64,000 bases of DNA from Sapria himalayana (taxonomy: Eukaryota; Streptophyta; Magnoliopsida; Malpighiales; Rafflesiaceae): the NCBI GenBank assembly GCA_029783825.1, contig JAREIK010005856.1, positions 1 through 64,000 on the forward strand, given 5' to 3'. Shown here in pieces: positions 39,653-53,390 of the stretch (positions within the stretch are counted from its first letter, which is position 1; each line of letters opens with the position of its first letter). Under the pieces are notes generated by a model. The model had not been told where the DNA came from. It ran no database searches and worked only from the letters and a program-made list of their open reading frames with translations. The position numbers and the translations under genes were made by a program.

Positions 39653-42600
39653 AACAAAAATTTAAATTTTGTAATATATTTTATTTTGATTTTGAATCAT
39701 TTTAGTTTTTGCAATTATTTTTTAATTTATATCATTCTTATTAATAATAGTTTATTAATTTTTTATTGATCATTATTATAATATCATTAATAAAATTATT
39801 TATATTTAGTTTACTTTATATATAATTATTAAGAATATTATAACTAAATATTATTTAACATTTAAATAAAATTAAAAATTATTATATTTTCAAAGGTTAA
39901 ACCTTCAAAAATTAAAAAAAATTAAAAAATTTAATTTTTTATTTTTTCATTCTTTAAATAAAAACTATAAATCACTAAAGTCCTAAACACTTAAATCACT
40001 ACACCCCAAAACACCTAGATACTTAAACCATTAAACTAGTATATTCTGAATAATAAATATTAAATCTCAATTTTATTTGTATTCATTATAATTTTAAATA
40101 TTCTTTTTAATTATTTATTAGTTTATTTTTATAGAATTATAAATTAAAAATAAATTATGTGGAAGATCAATATAATTTAAATAATTTACTTTTAATAACA
40201 AAAAATATAAACTTATAAAAAGAAGCAAAACATCAAAAAAATTATTATTTAGTATTATATTTTACTTTGATTTTGAATAAATTTACGTTTTGCAAATATA
40301 TTTTAAAAAATACCTATCTTATAATAATAGTTTATTAATTTATTTTATTATCATTAATATAATATCTATCAATATAATTTTTATATTAATTAACATGATA
40401 TATAATTATTAAGATTATCATAACTAAATATAGTATTCACATTTAAAAAAAATTTAATAATTATTATATTCAAAGGTCATAACTTTCAAAAATGAGAAAA
40501 AATAACAAAAATAAATTTTTTGTTATATCATTGTTTAAATAAAACGAATAACCCATTAAATTCCTAAATACAAAAATCTCTAAACTTCTAAACCCCGAAG
40601 CCCCTAGATACATAAACCTTTAAACTCGTATACCTTAAATATAATTTAAATAATTTATAGAAATATTAATTACAAAATAAATTATGAGTGATACAAATAT
40701 AATTTAAATAATATATTTTTCATCAAAATAAATATAAGCATGTAAAATGATGCAAATACTAAAAAAAGTTATTATTTAGTAATAAATTTTACTTAGATTT
40801 TGAATCATTTTATGTTTTTTAATTATATTTTAATTTATATCTATCATATTAATAATAGTTTATTAATTTATTTTTTGATAATCGATATAATATTTTTCAA
40901 TAAAATTGTTTATATTTATTTTATATTATATATAGTTATAATAATTATTATTACTAAAAATTATATTCACATTTTTAAAAAATTTTAAAATTATTATATT
41001 TTCAAATGTTATGACATTTTAAATTTTTAAAAAATATCAAAAATATATTTTTTGTTATTTCATTATTTAGATAAAAGCTATAAACCATTAACTGCCTAAA
41101 TACTTAAATCAATAACACTTAAATCTCGAAAACCCTAAATAGATAAATTTTTTTAAACACGTATATCCTAAATAATAAATAATAAATCTCATTTTTATTT
41201 TTTTCATTATAATTTGAAATATTCATTTTAATTATTTATATGTTTATTTTTATATAAATATTAAATACAAAATAAATTATAAGTTATAAATATATAAAAT
41301 ATATAAATTATTTTTCAACAAAAATAATATAGATAAACTTATTAAAACAAGAAAAAAATTAAAAACATTAAATTATTATATAGTAATATATTTTACTTTG
41401 TTTCTGAATCATTTTTGGTTTTGTAATTATATTTTAATTGATATCTAATTTATTAATAATAAATTATTAATATATTTTTGATCATTATTAGAATATTTAT
41501 CAATAAATATATTTATATTTAATTTATAAGATATATAAATTTAATAATTATTATAACTAAATATTGTATTCACCTTTGAAAAAAAATTTAAAATTATTAT
41601 ATTTTCAAAGATTATAAGCTTTGAACAATTGAAAAACAAAAAAAATATTTTTATTTTTATTTCATTGTTTAAATAAAACCTATAAATCTTTAAATGCCTA
41701 AACACTTAAATCACTAAACTACAAAATACCGATACCCCTATATATATATTCGTTCGAAAAGGTATCCCCTAAATAATAATTAATAAATCTCATTTTTATT
41801 TGTTTTCATTTTATTTTTAAAAAATTTATTTTGATTTTATTTATTTATTTATATATATATATAATTATAAAATAAATTATGAGTTAAAAAATATAATTTA
41901 TAAAAATTATTCTTAATCAAAAAATAGATAAGCTTATAAAAAAATAAAAAATTTAAAAACAAATAATTATTATTAAGTAATATATTTTTCTTTGCTTTTG
42001 AATCTTTTTAGGTTTTGATATTATATTTTAAGTAATATTAATCTTATTCATAATAGATTTTTAATTTATTTTTTGAATATTATTAGAATATTTATCAATA
42101 AAATTGTTTATATTGAATTTATATGATATATAATTATTATGATTATTATAAATAAATATTTATTCACTTTTGAAAAAAAATTTAAAATTATTATATTTTC
42201 AAAGGTTATAAACTTTGAAAATATCAAAAAATAATAAAAATAATTTTTTTTATTTTTTTTTAAATAAAACCTATAAACCACTAAATGCATACACAGATAA
42301 ATCATTAAACTCCTAAACCCCGTAATGCCTAAATACATAAACCATTAAATTGCTATATACTACTTAATAATTAATAAATCTAATTTTTATTTCTATTTAT
42401 TATAATTTTAAATATTCATTTTAATTATTTATTAAAATATTTTTAGTGAAATATTTATTACAAAATAAAGTATGTGTGCGACAAATATAATTTAATTAAT
42501 TTATTTTTAATAAAAAAAATATATGGTTCTAAAAGAAGTAAAAATTTAAAAATTAAAATTATTATCCAGTAATATATTTTAGTTTAATTTTTAACTAATT

Positions 42601-43604
42601 TGGGTTTTGTAAATATTTTTTAATTAATATCTATCTTTTAATTAATAGTTTATTAATTTAATTTTTGATCATTATTATATTATCTATCAATAAAATTGTT
42701 TATATTGAATTTATATGATATATAATTATTAATAATATCAAAACAAAATATTGTATTCACATTTCAAAAAATTTTAAATATTATTATATTTTCAAAGTTA
42801 TAACCTATGAATATGATAACAAATTATAGAAATTTTTTTGTTATTTTATTTTTTATATAAAACCTATAAACCATTAAAAGCCTAAAAACATAAATCGCTA
42901 AACTTCTAATGACAAAACCTTAAATACTTAAACTATTAAACTGGTATAGAATAATAATAAATCTTAAATCTCATTTTAATTTTTATTCAGTATAATTTTA
43001 AATTAATTTTAATTATTTATCAATTTATTTTATAGAAATATTAATTACAAAATAAATTATTTGTGAGACGGATCTAATTTAAATTAAACGGTATCCCTAA
43101 ATAATAAATAATAAATAATAAATCTCATTTTTTTTCATTATAATTTTATATATTCATTTAATTATTTATTGTTTATTATATAAATATAAATAACAAAATA
43201 AATTATGAGTTAGACAAATATAATTTATAAAATTATTTTTCATAAAAATGATATAGATAAACTTATTTAAGAAGAAAAAATTTCAAAAACAAAAAATTAA
43301 TATTTAGTAATATATTTTTCTTTGTTTCTGATCATTTTAAGTTTTGTAATTATATTAATTAATATATCTTATTATTAATGGATTATAATTTATTTTTTAA
43401 TTATTATTAGAATATTTATCAATAAAATTGTTATATGAATTTATTAATAAAAATATAATGATTAGCATAACTAAATATTGTATTCACATTTGAAAAAAAT
43501 TTAAAAATTATTATATTTTCAAAGGTTATAACCTTTGAAAATATCAAAAAATAATAAAAATAATTTTTTTGTTATTTTATTTTTTAAATAAAACCTATAA
43601 ACCA
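39653..43604 (+). repeat. AT-rich satellite array, + orientation (block 4b)
   Basis: This stretch is collinear and very similar to 4,390-8,349 of block 1, with the same subtype order, almost the same length and the same hAT insertion point at its end. Palindromes lie near 39,895, 40,475, 41,010, 41,610, 42,200, 42,800 and 43,530. The last interval is about 730 bp and contains the duplicated GGTATCCCTAAATAATAA segment near 43,090. No gene seen. Confidence 0.93.
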
Positions 43605-44449
43605 CTCAATGCTATGGGTGCTCATGGGATGGGATGGGATGGGGATTACAAATCTCCAGTCCCTTCCCATAGTTCGGAGATTTTTTTTTGAAGATCCAGA
43701 CCCGTTCCATAGGTTGAAAATATCGGGACAGGACGGGAAGAAGATCGGAGATTTTGGGTAGTATAAAACGGTTCCGGGACGGAACGGAGTTCAGACATTT
43801 TTTTTCAATTTATTTTCTTCAAACCGGCCAAGTTAGTTCATGTCGAAACCTTTTGTTGTACCATTTATCATTCCTTAGCTATGTATCTATCAAACTCAAA
43901 TTGGTATAATTTTGTTTTGTCAAATAGGCTGAAAACCACAAACGAATTCCATTACCTTGTCAAAAGCTTTGATGTGCACAAAAGGATAGAAATGTTTAAT
44001 AGAACGGGACTGAGTTGTGTGCATAAGTTGGTTCTTTGTTTTTTCACAAGTTGGCTTTGTTCAGCCGAGTGAAATTTAACCATAATAGCAATACTACATT
44101 TTTTAAACAATTACTTAAAATATTAAGGAATAGCTAAAGATGACCACAAACATTGGTAGCAGCAATTACTACTTAAGTAATTGCTTAAATTAGGCAGCTT
44201 AATATAACAAAAAAAATACAACTAATAACAACCATGATAATAATCATTTCAAAGGTCCATCCCAAGACAGCAACGAAAATACAAACCCAATTAATTATCT
44301 CTTCTACAACTCCTCCCTTTTCTTCCTCTAATGTAGAAGGACAACCATAGATCAAAACGTGTTAATCATGTAGACATAAATTTCTAAGATGAAAGAGTAA
44401 TAAAAAAACAAAATATTACCTTATAAAATTTAATACACTCATTCCAAAT

Positions 44450-46621
44450 TTAGTTGGCAACTATATTTGGACGAATATTTAGATCTTGAGACCCCTCTGA
44501 GAATTGTAATTGAAACATATTTTTATTAAATTGAATGAATAAAATAAGTAAAAGTGAAATTAAAATTTACAAGATTTTTATACTAACCTGATTCATTATC
44601 ATCAAGGTCTTGAACTAATTCTTCAATTTCAATAGGTTTGTTTGAGCTTATCAACCAATCTTGTAGACATATGAAAACTTCAGCTGTAATAGGTGTTAAA
44701 GAACTAAATTTATGTAAAGTTCTCCTCCCATTGCTAAATGTAGATTTGTAGGCCACAGTAGATGCTTGGATAACAAATATATCCCTTGCTACATTTGCCA
44801 AAGAAGGATACCTAACCTCATTTACCGTCCACCAGTTTAGAAGATCAAAATCAATTTAATTTTTTTCAAGTTTGTTCTCCAAGTACGTATCCAACTCTTC
44901 CAAAGCCGCAACTTCTTGTTCTTTCTCCAATTAAACAAAAAAAAATCATCAACATAAGTATCACTACCATCAAAGAAATCATCATTTTTCTTCAACACAG
45001 TAGAAGAGAAATCATCTTATTTTGATTCATCTTCATTTAAATCGTTATAATCATCCATTATCTCATTTAAAGCATTTATAACCTTTTTCACCAAATCTTT
45101 AGCCAATTCGTCTCCATAATGCTAAGTGTACTTAACCTTGATATATTTTAGATTATATCTAGGATCCGACACTACTGCTACAAAAAGCATAATATTTGTT
45201 GACCGAAGAGAACCCCAATATTTGTTGAATTTATACCTCATTTTCATACACTAGAGGTAGAATATTATGAGACATAAAATTTACAAGTTACCTCATAAAA
45301 AGTTTTCAAGAAATTAGCCAAAATTTTGGCATTTGTTCAGTCTCTATCAGTTGGAACATTTGAACCAAACTCCTTCAAAAAAATTTTGTCATTGTCCTCC
45401 AACTTATCAAATTCTTTTTGATATTTTATATCAATTTGTATCATCAAATAAGTTGAATTTCAGCTTGTAGGACAATCTAATTGCAATGAAGATCCATATG
45501 TAAAGTTTGCTTCTTAAACACATAACTTAAACATATCTAATCTTTTAGGACTGCTCCTCACATATTTCACCACACCTCTAATTTATTGAATAGCACCCTC
45601 AACTACTGTAATGCCATATGAGCACAACATCTCATATGAAAATACTCACCTCTCAAAGGTACAACACTTTTCTTCACAAGCCTTTTTTTCAATTGTTCAA
45701 CTGCAACATCATTATTTGATGCATTGTCAACAGTAATGCACATCAACTTTCTCAAACCCCATTCATTCATGCAAAACTCAATAGCATTTCTAATATAAAC
45801 TCCAGAATGACTTTTAATTACACAAAAGTTCAAAAGCCGTTTATGCATATTTTATTGAGAATCAATGAAATGAACAGTCAAACATATATAAGACAAATTT
45901 TGAATGCTGGTCCAAGTGTCCGTAGTCAATGAAACTCTACAATAATGAGATGATATGTAAACAAATAATTTCTTCTTTACCTTCACAAACAAAGTAAAAC
46001 AATCCCTTAGTGTGGGGTGCCTAAATGGAATTTTAAATTGACGCACACTAACTTCACAAAACTCCTTAAATTCATCCCTCTCAACAAAACAAAAAGGCAA
46101 TTCATCTTTTATGATCATTTTCACCAAAGCCTCATTAACTAGTTGTTGATAAAATTGCCAACAAGTTAATTTGTTATTCTCTGAACTAGTACCTTTAGTG
46201 AAACTCAACAAAGATTGTGACTTGTCTTTACCTTTGAGAGCTTCTATTAATTCTTTTTTGGGTAGAAATTTCCTACAAGTCTCTCTCAAGCATTTCCATA
46301 AACCCGAAATACATTGATCACTTTTTGCCAAATATTTTTCCTACACCATATACAAGCTATCCTACCAGTTTCATTTACCTCTGAATCAACTAATATCTCA
46401 TAAGTTTACCAAACATCAGACTTATACTTTTTATGAGCTTGAGGTTCAGATGTACCTTGACTTTCTTTTACAATTAGAATTGAAGAACCTGCCATAACAA
46501 TAGGAGGGTTCATGAAAGGATGATGATTGGATTTACCAGTACTTTGATCATTTGAGATGTGATCATCTTCAATTTATAGTATTTTTCATTTACCGGTGGA
46601 TTGTGCCATCTGGATTGCCAT
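44450..46621 (-). pseudogene. hAT transposase remnant, unit 1
   Basis: Read on the minus strand from an ATG at 46,619-46,621. The N-terminal part has early stops (GGT AAA TGA; GTT TGG TAA), then a BED-type zinc-finger segment (ACIWC, then SGLWKCLRETC, with Cys where the family usually has His). A 159-codon open piece (45,852-46,331) carries DELPFCFVE and the first catalytic-region motif TTDTWTS (residues 136-142). One in-frame stop then precedes an 81-codon piece (45,603-45,848) with MHKRLLNF, VDNASNND (residues 40-47) and HMRCCAH (71-77). The middle, 44,810-45,600, is scrambled by frameshifts. The C-terminal dimerisation domain is at 44,583-44,801 (ARDIFVIQAST, FSNGRRTL, LTPITAEVFICLQDWL). 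A probable 91-bp intron separates it from a last exon ending at TAA 44,450-44,452. Not functional. Confidence 0.9.
44497..44587 (-). other. Probable 91-bp intron in the hAT transposase gene
   Basis: The dimerisation-domain exon runs into GAATCAG|GTTAGTAT, a good donor, and the next plausible acceptor is AATTCTCAG|AGGGGTCTC. Splicing between them keeps the frame (a codon split G|AG) and adds 15 codons encoding EGSQDLNIRPNIVAN before a TAA. Copy A has the same donor and a better acceptor, TATTTCAG. The inference is from splice consensus and frame only. Confidence 0.5.
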
Positions 46622-46981
46622 TAATTAATATGATATGCTAAGTATAAATACATATAAATATTTAAAACAAGCATGATCTTCAAAACTGACTATACACATT
46701 CAGCCCACTCATTCGGCCCAACCACAACACCACAACCAATACTCAACAAAAATGACTGAGACACATAATAATAATAATTAATCACTCAATTCTCTTCAAA
46801 AAACAAACCAAAAGGCTAGTGGCATCTGGGACACGATGGAGGCAACCAGAAGTGCGACGGACAAGGGCTAGACCTCACTAAACATGACTGGTATGGTATG
46901 AGGTGGCCTAGAACTTGTCGGAACAGCAATAGGTGCGTCCGAATTGGATGGCCAGTAGCGGAATTGGTGGCATCTTCATGT

Positions 46982-47004
46982 TATATATATATATATATAT
47001 ATAT
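46982..47004. repeat. (TA)n microsatellite within hAT unit 1
   Basis: A TA run corresponding to the tract in copy A. Its length differs among units, and unit 4 has an interrupted form (TATATATATATAATATAT near 61,645). Confidence 0.9.
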
Positions 47005-47206
47005 TCCTGGTTCTAGTATCAGTTTTTTCGGACGGGACGATTCTCGGGATGGATATTGCTTAAGATCCGGAACCATCCCAAAAGAAAAAATACTTGACAA
47101 AATGGGACGAGAAAAATCAAAGTCAACGGATTTTTCTCAGTCCCGATTCTTTCGGGACGAGACTTCGGGTCAGGTCGCAAATCTTCGAGTCCCATGAGCA
47201 GCCCTA

Positions 47207-48499
47207 CAAAATGCATAGAAAGTTAAATCAGTAAACTTTTAAACCCCGTAATGCCTAAATACATAAACCATTATACCGTTAAATACTACTTAATAATTAA
47301 TAAATCTATTTTTTTGCTATTTATTATATTTTTAAATATTCATTTTAATTATTTATTAGTGTATTTATTTAGAAATATTTATTACAAAATAAATTATGAG
47401 TGGGACAAATATAATTTAAATAATATATTATTTATCTAATAAAAATATACGCTTATAAAAGAATTATAAATTTAAAAATTAAGAATTATTATCAAGTAAT
47501 ATAAGTTACTTTAATTTTGAATCAATTTGGGTTTTGTAAATATTTTTTAATTAATATCTATCTTAATATTAATAGTTTATAAAATTAATTTTTGATCATT
47601 ATTATAACAAAATATTGTATTAAAATTTCAAAAAATTTTAAATATTATTATATTTTCAAATGTTATAACCTATGAAAATGATAAAAAATTATAGAATTTT
47701 TTTTGTTATTTTATTTTTTTTAAATAAAACCTATAAACCACTAAAAGCCTAAAAACATAAATCGCTAAACTCCTAACGACAAAACCTCTAAATACTTAAA
47801 TCATTAAACTGGTATACATTAATAATAAATCATAAATCTCATTTTAATTTTTATTGAATATAATTTTAAATTTTTATTTTAATTATTTATTAATTTATTT
47901 TATAGAAATATAAATAACAAAATAAATTATTAGTGAGACATATCTAATTTAAATTAAACCTGTATCCCCAAATAATAAATAATAAATAATAAATAATAAA
48001 TCTCATTTTTTTTCATTAAATTTTTAAATATTCATTTAAATTATTTATTTGTTTATATTTATTAAATATAAATTAAAAATAAATTGAGTTTAGACAAATA
48101 TAATTTATTTAAATTATTTTTCATCAAAAAATTATTGATAAACATTTTAAAAGAAAAAAAATTTAAAAACAAAAAATTATTATATCGTAATATATTTTGC
48201 TTTTCTTCTGAATCATTTTAGGTTTTGTAATTATATTTTAATTGATAACTATCTTATTAATAATAAATTATAAATTTATTTTTTGATCATTATTAGAATA
48301 TTTATCAATAAAATTGTTATATAGAATTTATATGATATATAAATATGATTATTATAACTAAATATTGTATTCACACTTAAAAAAAATTTAAAAATTATTA
48401 TATTTTCAAAGGTTATAACCTTTGAAAATATCAAAAAATAATAAAAATAATTTTTTTGTTATTTTATTTTTTAAATAAAACCTATAAACCACTCAATGC
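47207..48499 (+). repeat. Satellite spacer of composite unit 1
   Basis: About 1.29 kb: the right half of the monomer cut by the hAT element, one normal monomer (palindrome near 47,660) and the duplication-bearing monomer (duplicated segment near 47,960, palindrome near 48,415), up to the next hAT copy. Unit 1 lacks 3 bp (AAT) near 48,346 that later units have. Confidence 0.93.
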
Positions 48500-51400
48500 T
48501 ATGGGTGCTCATGGGATGGGATGGGATGGGGATTACAAATCTCCAGTCCCTTCCCATAGTTCGGAGATTTTTTTTTGAAGATCCAGACCCGTTCCATAGG
48601 TTGAAAATATCGGGACAGGACGGGAAGAAGATCGGAGATTTTGGGTAGTATAAAACGGTTCCGGGACGGAACGGAGTTCAGACATTTTTTTTCAATTTAT
48701 TTTCTTCAAACCGGCCAAGTTAGTTCATGTCGAAACCTTTTGTTGTACCATTTATCATTCCTTAGCTATGTATCTATCAAACTCAAATTGGTATAATTTT
48801 GTTTTGTCAAATAGGCTGAAAACCACAAACGAATTCCATTACCTTGTCAAAAGCTTTGATGTGCACAAAAGGATAGAAATGTTTAATAGAACGGGACTGA
48901 GTTGTGTGCATAAGTTGGTTCTTTGTTTTTTCACAAGTTGGCTTTGTTCAGCCGAGTGAAATTTAACCATAATAGCAATACTACATTTTTTAAACAATTA
49001 CTTAAAATATTAAGGAATAGCTAAAGATGACCACAAACATTGGTAGCAGCAATTACTACTTAAGTAATTGCTTAAATTAGGCAGCTTAATATAACAAAAA
49101 AAATACAACTAATAACAACCATGATAATAATCATTTCAAAGGTCCATCCCAAGACAGCAACGAAAATACAAACCCAATTAATTATCTCTTCTACAACTCC
49201 TCCCTTTTCTTCCTCTAATGTAGAAGGACAACCATAGATCAAAACGTGTTAATCATGTAGACATAAATTTCTAAGATGAAAGAGTAATAAAAAAACAAAA
49301 TATTACCTTATAAAATTTAATACACTCATTCCAAATTTAGTTGGCAACTATATTTGGACGAATATTTAGATCTTGAGACCCCTCTGAGAATTGTAATTGA
49401 AACATATTTTTATTAAATTGAATGAATAAAATAAGTAAAAGTGAAATTAAAATTTACAAGATTTTTATACTAACCTGATTCATTATCATCAAGGTCTTGA
49501 ACTAATTCTTCAATTTCAATAGGTTTGTTTGAGCTTATCAACCAATCTTGTAGACATATGAAAACTTCAGCTGTAATAGGTGTTAAAGAACTAAATTTAT
49601 GTAAAGTTCTCCTCCCATTGCTAAATGTAGATTTGTAGGCCACAGTAGATGCTTGGATAACAAATATATCCCTTGCTACATTTGCCAAAGAAGGATACCT
49701 AACCTCATTTACCGTCCACCAGTTTAGAAGATCAAAATCAATTTAATTTTTTTCAAGTTTGTTCTCCAAGTACGTATCCAACTCTTCCAAAGCCGCAACT
49801 TCTTGTTCTTTCTCCAATTAAACAAAAAAAAATCATCAACATAAGTATCACTACCATCAAAGAAATCATCATTTTTCTTCAACACAGTAGAAGAGAAATC
49901 ATCTTATTTTGATTCATCTTCATTTAAATCGTTATAATCATCCATTATCTCATTTAAAGCATTTATAACCTTTTTCACCAAATCTTTAGCCAATTCGTCT
50001 CCATAATGCTAAGTGTACTTAACCTTGATATATTTTAGATTATATCTAGGATCCGACACTACTGCTACAAAAAGCATAATATTTGTTGACCGAAGAGAAC
50101 CCCAATATTTGTTGAATTTATACCTCATTTTCATACACTAGAGGTAGAATATTATGAGACATAAAATTTACAAGTTACCTCATAAAAAGTTTTCAAGAAA
50201 TTAGCCAAAATTTTGGCATTTGTTCAGTCTCTATCAGTTGGAACATTTGAACCAAACTCCTTCAAAAAAATTTTGTCATTGTCCTCCAACTTATCAAATT
50301 CTTTTTGATATTTTATATCAATTTGTATCATCAAATAAGTTGAATTTCAGCTTGTAGGACAATCTAATTGCAATGAAGATCCATATGTAAAGTTTGCTTC
50401 TTAAACACATAACTTAAACATATCTAATCTTTTAGGACTGCTCCTCACATATTTCACCACACCTCTAATTTATTGAATAGCACCCTCAACTACTGTAATG
50501 CCATATGAGCACAACATCTCATATGAAAATACTCACCTCTCAAAGGTACAACACTTTTCTTCACAAGCCTTTTTTTCAATTGTTCAACTGCAACATCATT
50601 ATTTGATGCATTGTCAACAGTAATGCACATCAACTTTCTCAAACCCCATTCATTCATGCAAAACTCAATAGCATTTCTAATATAAACTCCAGAATGACTT
50701 TTAATTACACAAAAGTTCAAAAGCCGTTTATGCATATTTTATTGAGAATCAATGAAATGAACAGTCAAACATATATAAGACAAATTTTGAATGCTGGTCC
50801 AAGTGTCCGTAGTCAATGAAACTCTACAATAATGAGATGATATGTAAACAAATAATTTCTTCTTTACCTTCACAAACAAAGTAAAACAATCCCTTAGTGT
50901 GGGGTGCCTAAATGGAATTTTAAATTGACGCACACTAACTTCACAAAACTCCTTAAATTCATCCCTCTCAACAAAACAAAAAGGCAATTCATCTTTTATG
51001 ATCATTTTCACCAAAGCCTCATTAACTAGTTGTTGATAAAATTGCCAACAAGTTAATTTGTTATTCTCTGAACTAGTACCTTTAGTGAAACTCAACAAAG
51101 ATTGTGACTTGTCTTTACCTTTGAGAGCTTCTATTAATTCTTTTTTGGGTAGAAATTTCCTACAAGTCTCTCTCAAGCATTTCCATAAACCCGAAATACA
51201 TTGATCACTTTTTGCCAAATATTTTTTCCTACACCATATACAAGCTATCCTACCAGTTTCATTTACCTCTGAATCAACTAATATCTCATAAGTTTACCAA
51301 ACATCAGACTTATACTTTTTATGAGCTTGAGGTTCAGATGTACCTTGACTTTCTTTTACAATTAGAATTGAAGAACCTGCCATAACAATAGGAGGGTTCA

Positions 51401-52094
51401 TGAAAGGATGATGATTGGATTTACCAGTACTTTGATCATTTGAGATGTGATCATCTTCAATTTATAGTATTTTTCATTTACCGGTGGATTGTGCCATCTG
51501 GATTGCCATTAATTAATATGATATGCTAAGTATAAATACATATAAATATTTAAAACAAGCATGATCTTCAAAACTGACTATAACACATTCAGCCCACTCA
51601 TTCGGCCCAACCACAACACCACAACCAATACTCAACAAAAATGACTGAGACACATAATAATAATAATTAATCACTCAATTCTCTTCAAAAAAACAAACCA
51701 AAAGGCTAGTGGCATCTGGGACACGATGGAGGCAACCAGAAGTGCGACGGACAAGGGCTAGACCTCACTAAACATGACTGGTATGGTATGAGGTGGCCTA
51801 GAACTTGTCGGAACAGCAATAGGTGCGTCCGAATTGGATGGCCAGTAGCGGAATTGGTGGCATCTTCATGTTATATATATATATATATATATTCCTGGTT
51901 CTAGTATCAGTTTTTTCGGACGGGACGATTCTCGGGATGGATATTGCTTAAGATCCGGAACCATCCCAAAAGAAAAAATACTTGACAAAATGGGACGAGA
52001 AAAATCAAAGTCAACGGATTTTTCTCAGTCCCGATTCTTTCGGGACGAGACTTCGGGTCAGGTCGCAAATCTTCGAGTCCCATGAGCAGCCCTA
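48500..52094 (-). mobile_element. hAT DNA transposon copy, unit 2 (3,595 bp)
   Basis: Nearly identical to unit 1, with the same termini and the same flanks (CTCAATGC before, CAAAATGC at 52,095-52,102). Small differences include one extra T in the run near 51,224, one extra A near 51,583 and a shorter TA tract near 51,875. Confidence 0.93.
49337..51509 (-). pseudogene. hAT transposase remnant, unit 2
   Basis: Same structure and same stops as unit 1. The open pieces lie at 50,739-51,218 (BED end to TTDTWTS), 50,490-50,735 (VDNASNND region) and 49,470-49,688 (dimerisation domain), with protein sequences identical to unit 1. An extra T near 51,224, shared with units 3 and 4, keeps the BED segment in frame with the 159-codon piece, which unit 1 has lost. 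Confidence 0.9.
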
Positions 52095-53390
52095 CAAAAT
52101 GCATAGAAAGTTAAATCAGTAAACTTTTAAACCCCGTAATGCCTAAATACATAAACCATTATACCGTTAAATACTACTTAATAATTAATAAATCTATTTT
52201 TTTTGCTATTTATTATATTTTAAATATTCATTTTAATTATTTATTAGTGTATTTATTTAGAAATATTTATTACAAAATAAATTATGAGTGGGACAAATAT
52301 AATTTAAATAATATATTATTTATCTAATAAAAATATACGCTTATAAAAGAATTATAAATTTAAAAATTAAGAATTATTATCAAGTAATATAAGTTACTTT
52401 AATTTTGAATCAATTTGGGTTTTGTAAATATTTTTTAATTAATATCTATCTTAATATTAATAGTTTATAAAATTAATTTTTGATCATTATTATAACAAAA
52501 TATTGTATTAAAATTTCAAAAAATTTTAAATATTATTATATTTTCAAATGTTATAACCTATGAAAATGATAAAAAATTATAGAATTTTTTTTGTTATTTT
52601 ATTTTTTTTAAATAAAACCTATAAACCACTAAAAGCCTAAAAACATAAATCGCTAAACTCCTAACGACAAAACCTCTAAATACTTAAATCATTAAACTGG
52701 TATACATTAATAATAAATCATAAATCTCATTTTAATTTTTATTGAATATAATTTTAAATTTTTATTTTAATTATTTATTAATTTATTTTATAGAAATATA
52801 AATAACAAAATAAATTATTAGTGAGACATATCTAATTTAAATTAAACCTGTATCCCCAATAATAAATAATAAATAATAAATAATAAATCTCATTTTTTTT
52901 TCATTAAATTTTTAAATATTCATTTAAATTATTTATTTGTTTATATTTATTAAATATAAATTAAAAATAAATTGAGTTTAGACAAATATAATTTATTTAA
53001 ATTATTTTTCATCAAAAAATTATTGATAAACATTTTAAAAGAAAAAAAATTTAAAAACAAAAAATTATTATATCGTAATATATTTTGCTTTTCTTCTGAA
53101 TCATTTTAGGTTTTGTAATTATATTTTAATTGATAACTATCTTATTAATAATAAATTATAAATTTATTTTTTGATCATTATTAGAATATTTATCAATAAA
53201 ATTGTTATATAGAATTTATATGATATATAAATATAATGATTATTATAACTAAATATTGTATTCACACTTAAAAAAAATTTAAAAATTATTATATTTTCAA
53301 AGGTTATAACCTTTGAAAATATCAAAAAATAATAAAAATAATTTTTTTGTTATTTTATTTTTTAAATAAAACCTATAAACCACTCAATGC
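52095..53390 (+). repeat. Satellite spacer of composite unit 2
   Basis: Same two-monomer composition as the first spacer, with palindromes near 52,550 and 53,305. Differs by indels in T and A runs. Confidence 0.93.

Larger units (their letters stand above)
43613..47206 (-). mobile_element. hAT DNA transposon copy, unit 1 (3,594 bp)
   Basis: The left terminus TATGGGTGCTCATGGGA (43,613-43,629) pairs with the reverse complement of the right terminus TAGGGCTGCTCATGGGA (47,190-47,206), matching at 15 of 17 positions. The flanks CTCAATGC (43,605-43,612) and CAAAATGC (47,207-47,214) are a mutated 8-bp target duplication. The left end reads TATGG where copy A has TAGGG, so a terminal base needed for mobility may be lost. 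Subterminal GGGACGG-type motifs lie at both ends (GGGACAGGACGGG and CCGGGACGGAACGG on the left; CGGACGGGACGA and TTTCGGGACGAGA on the right). A (TA)n tract lies at about 46,982-47,004. Confidence 0.93.

Noticed and set aside
39203..39769. Overlapping open frames up to 143 codons with Tyr-Leu-Ser-Ile repeats
   Set aside because: Translation of a (TCTA)n microsatellite, whose tetramer period leaves all three frames open; not a protein.
43881..44072. A 63-codon + strand frame identical in all composite units
   Set aside because: It lies in the untranslated downstream part of the hAT element and is identical only because the DNA was recently duplicated; copy A does not keep it.
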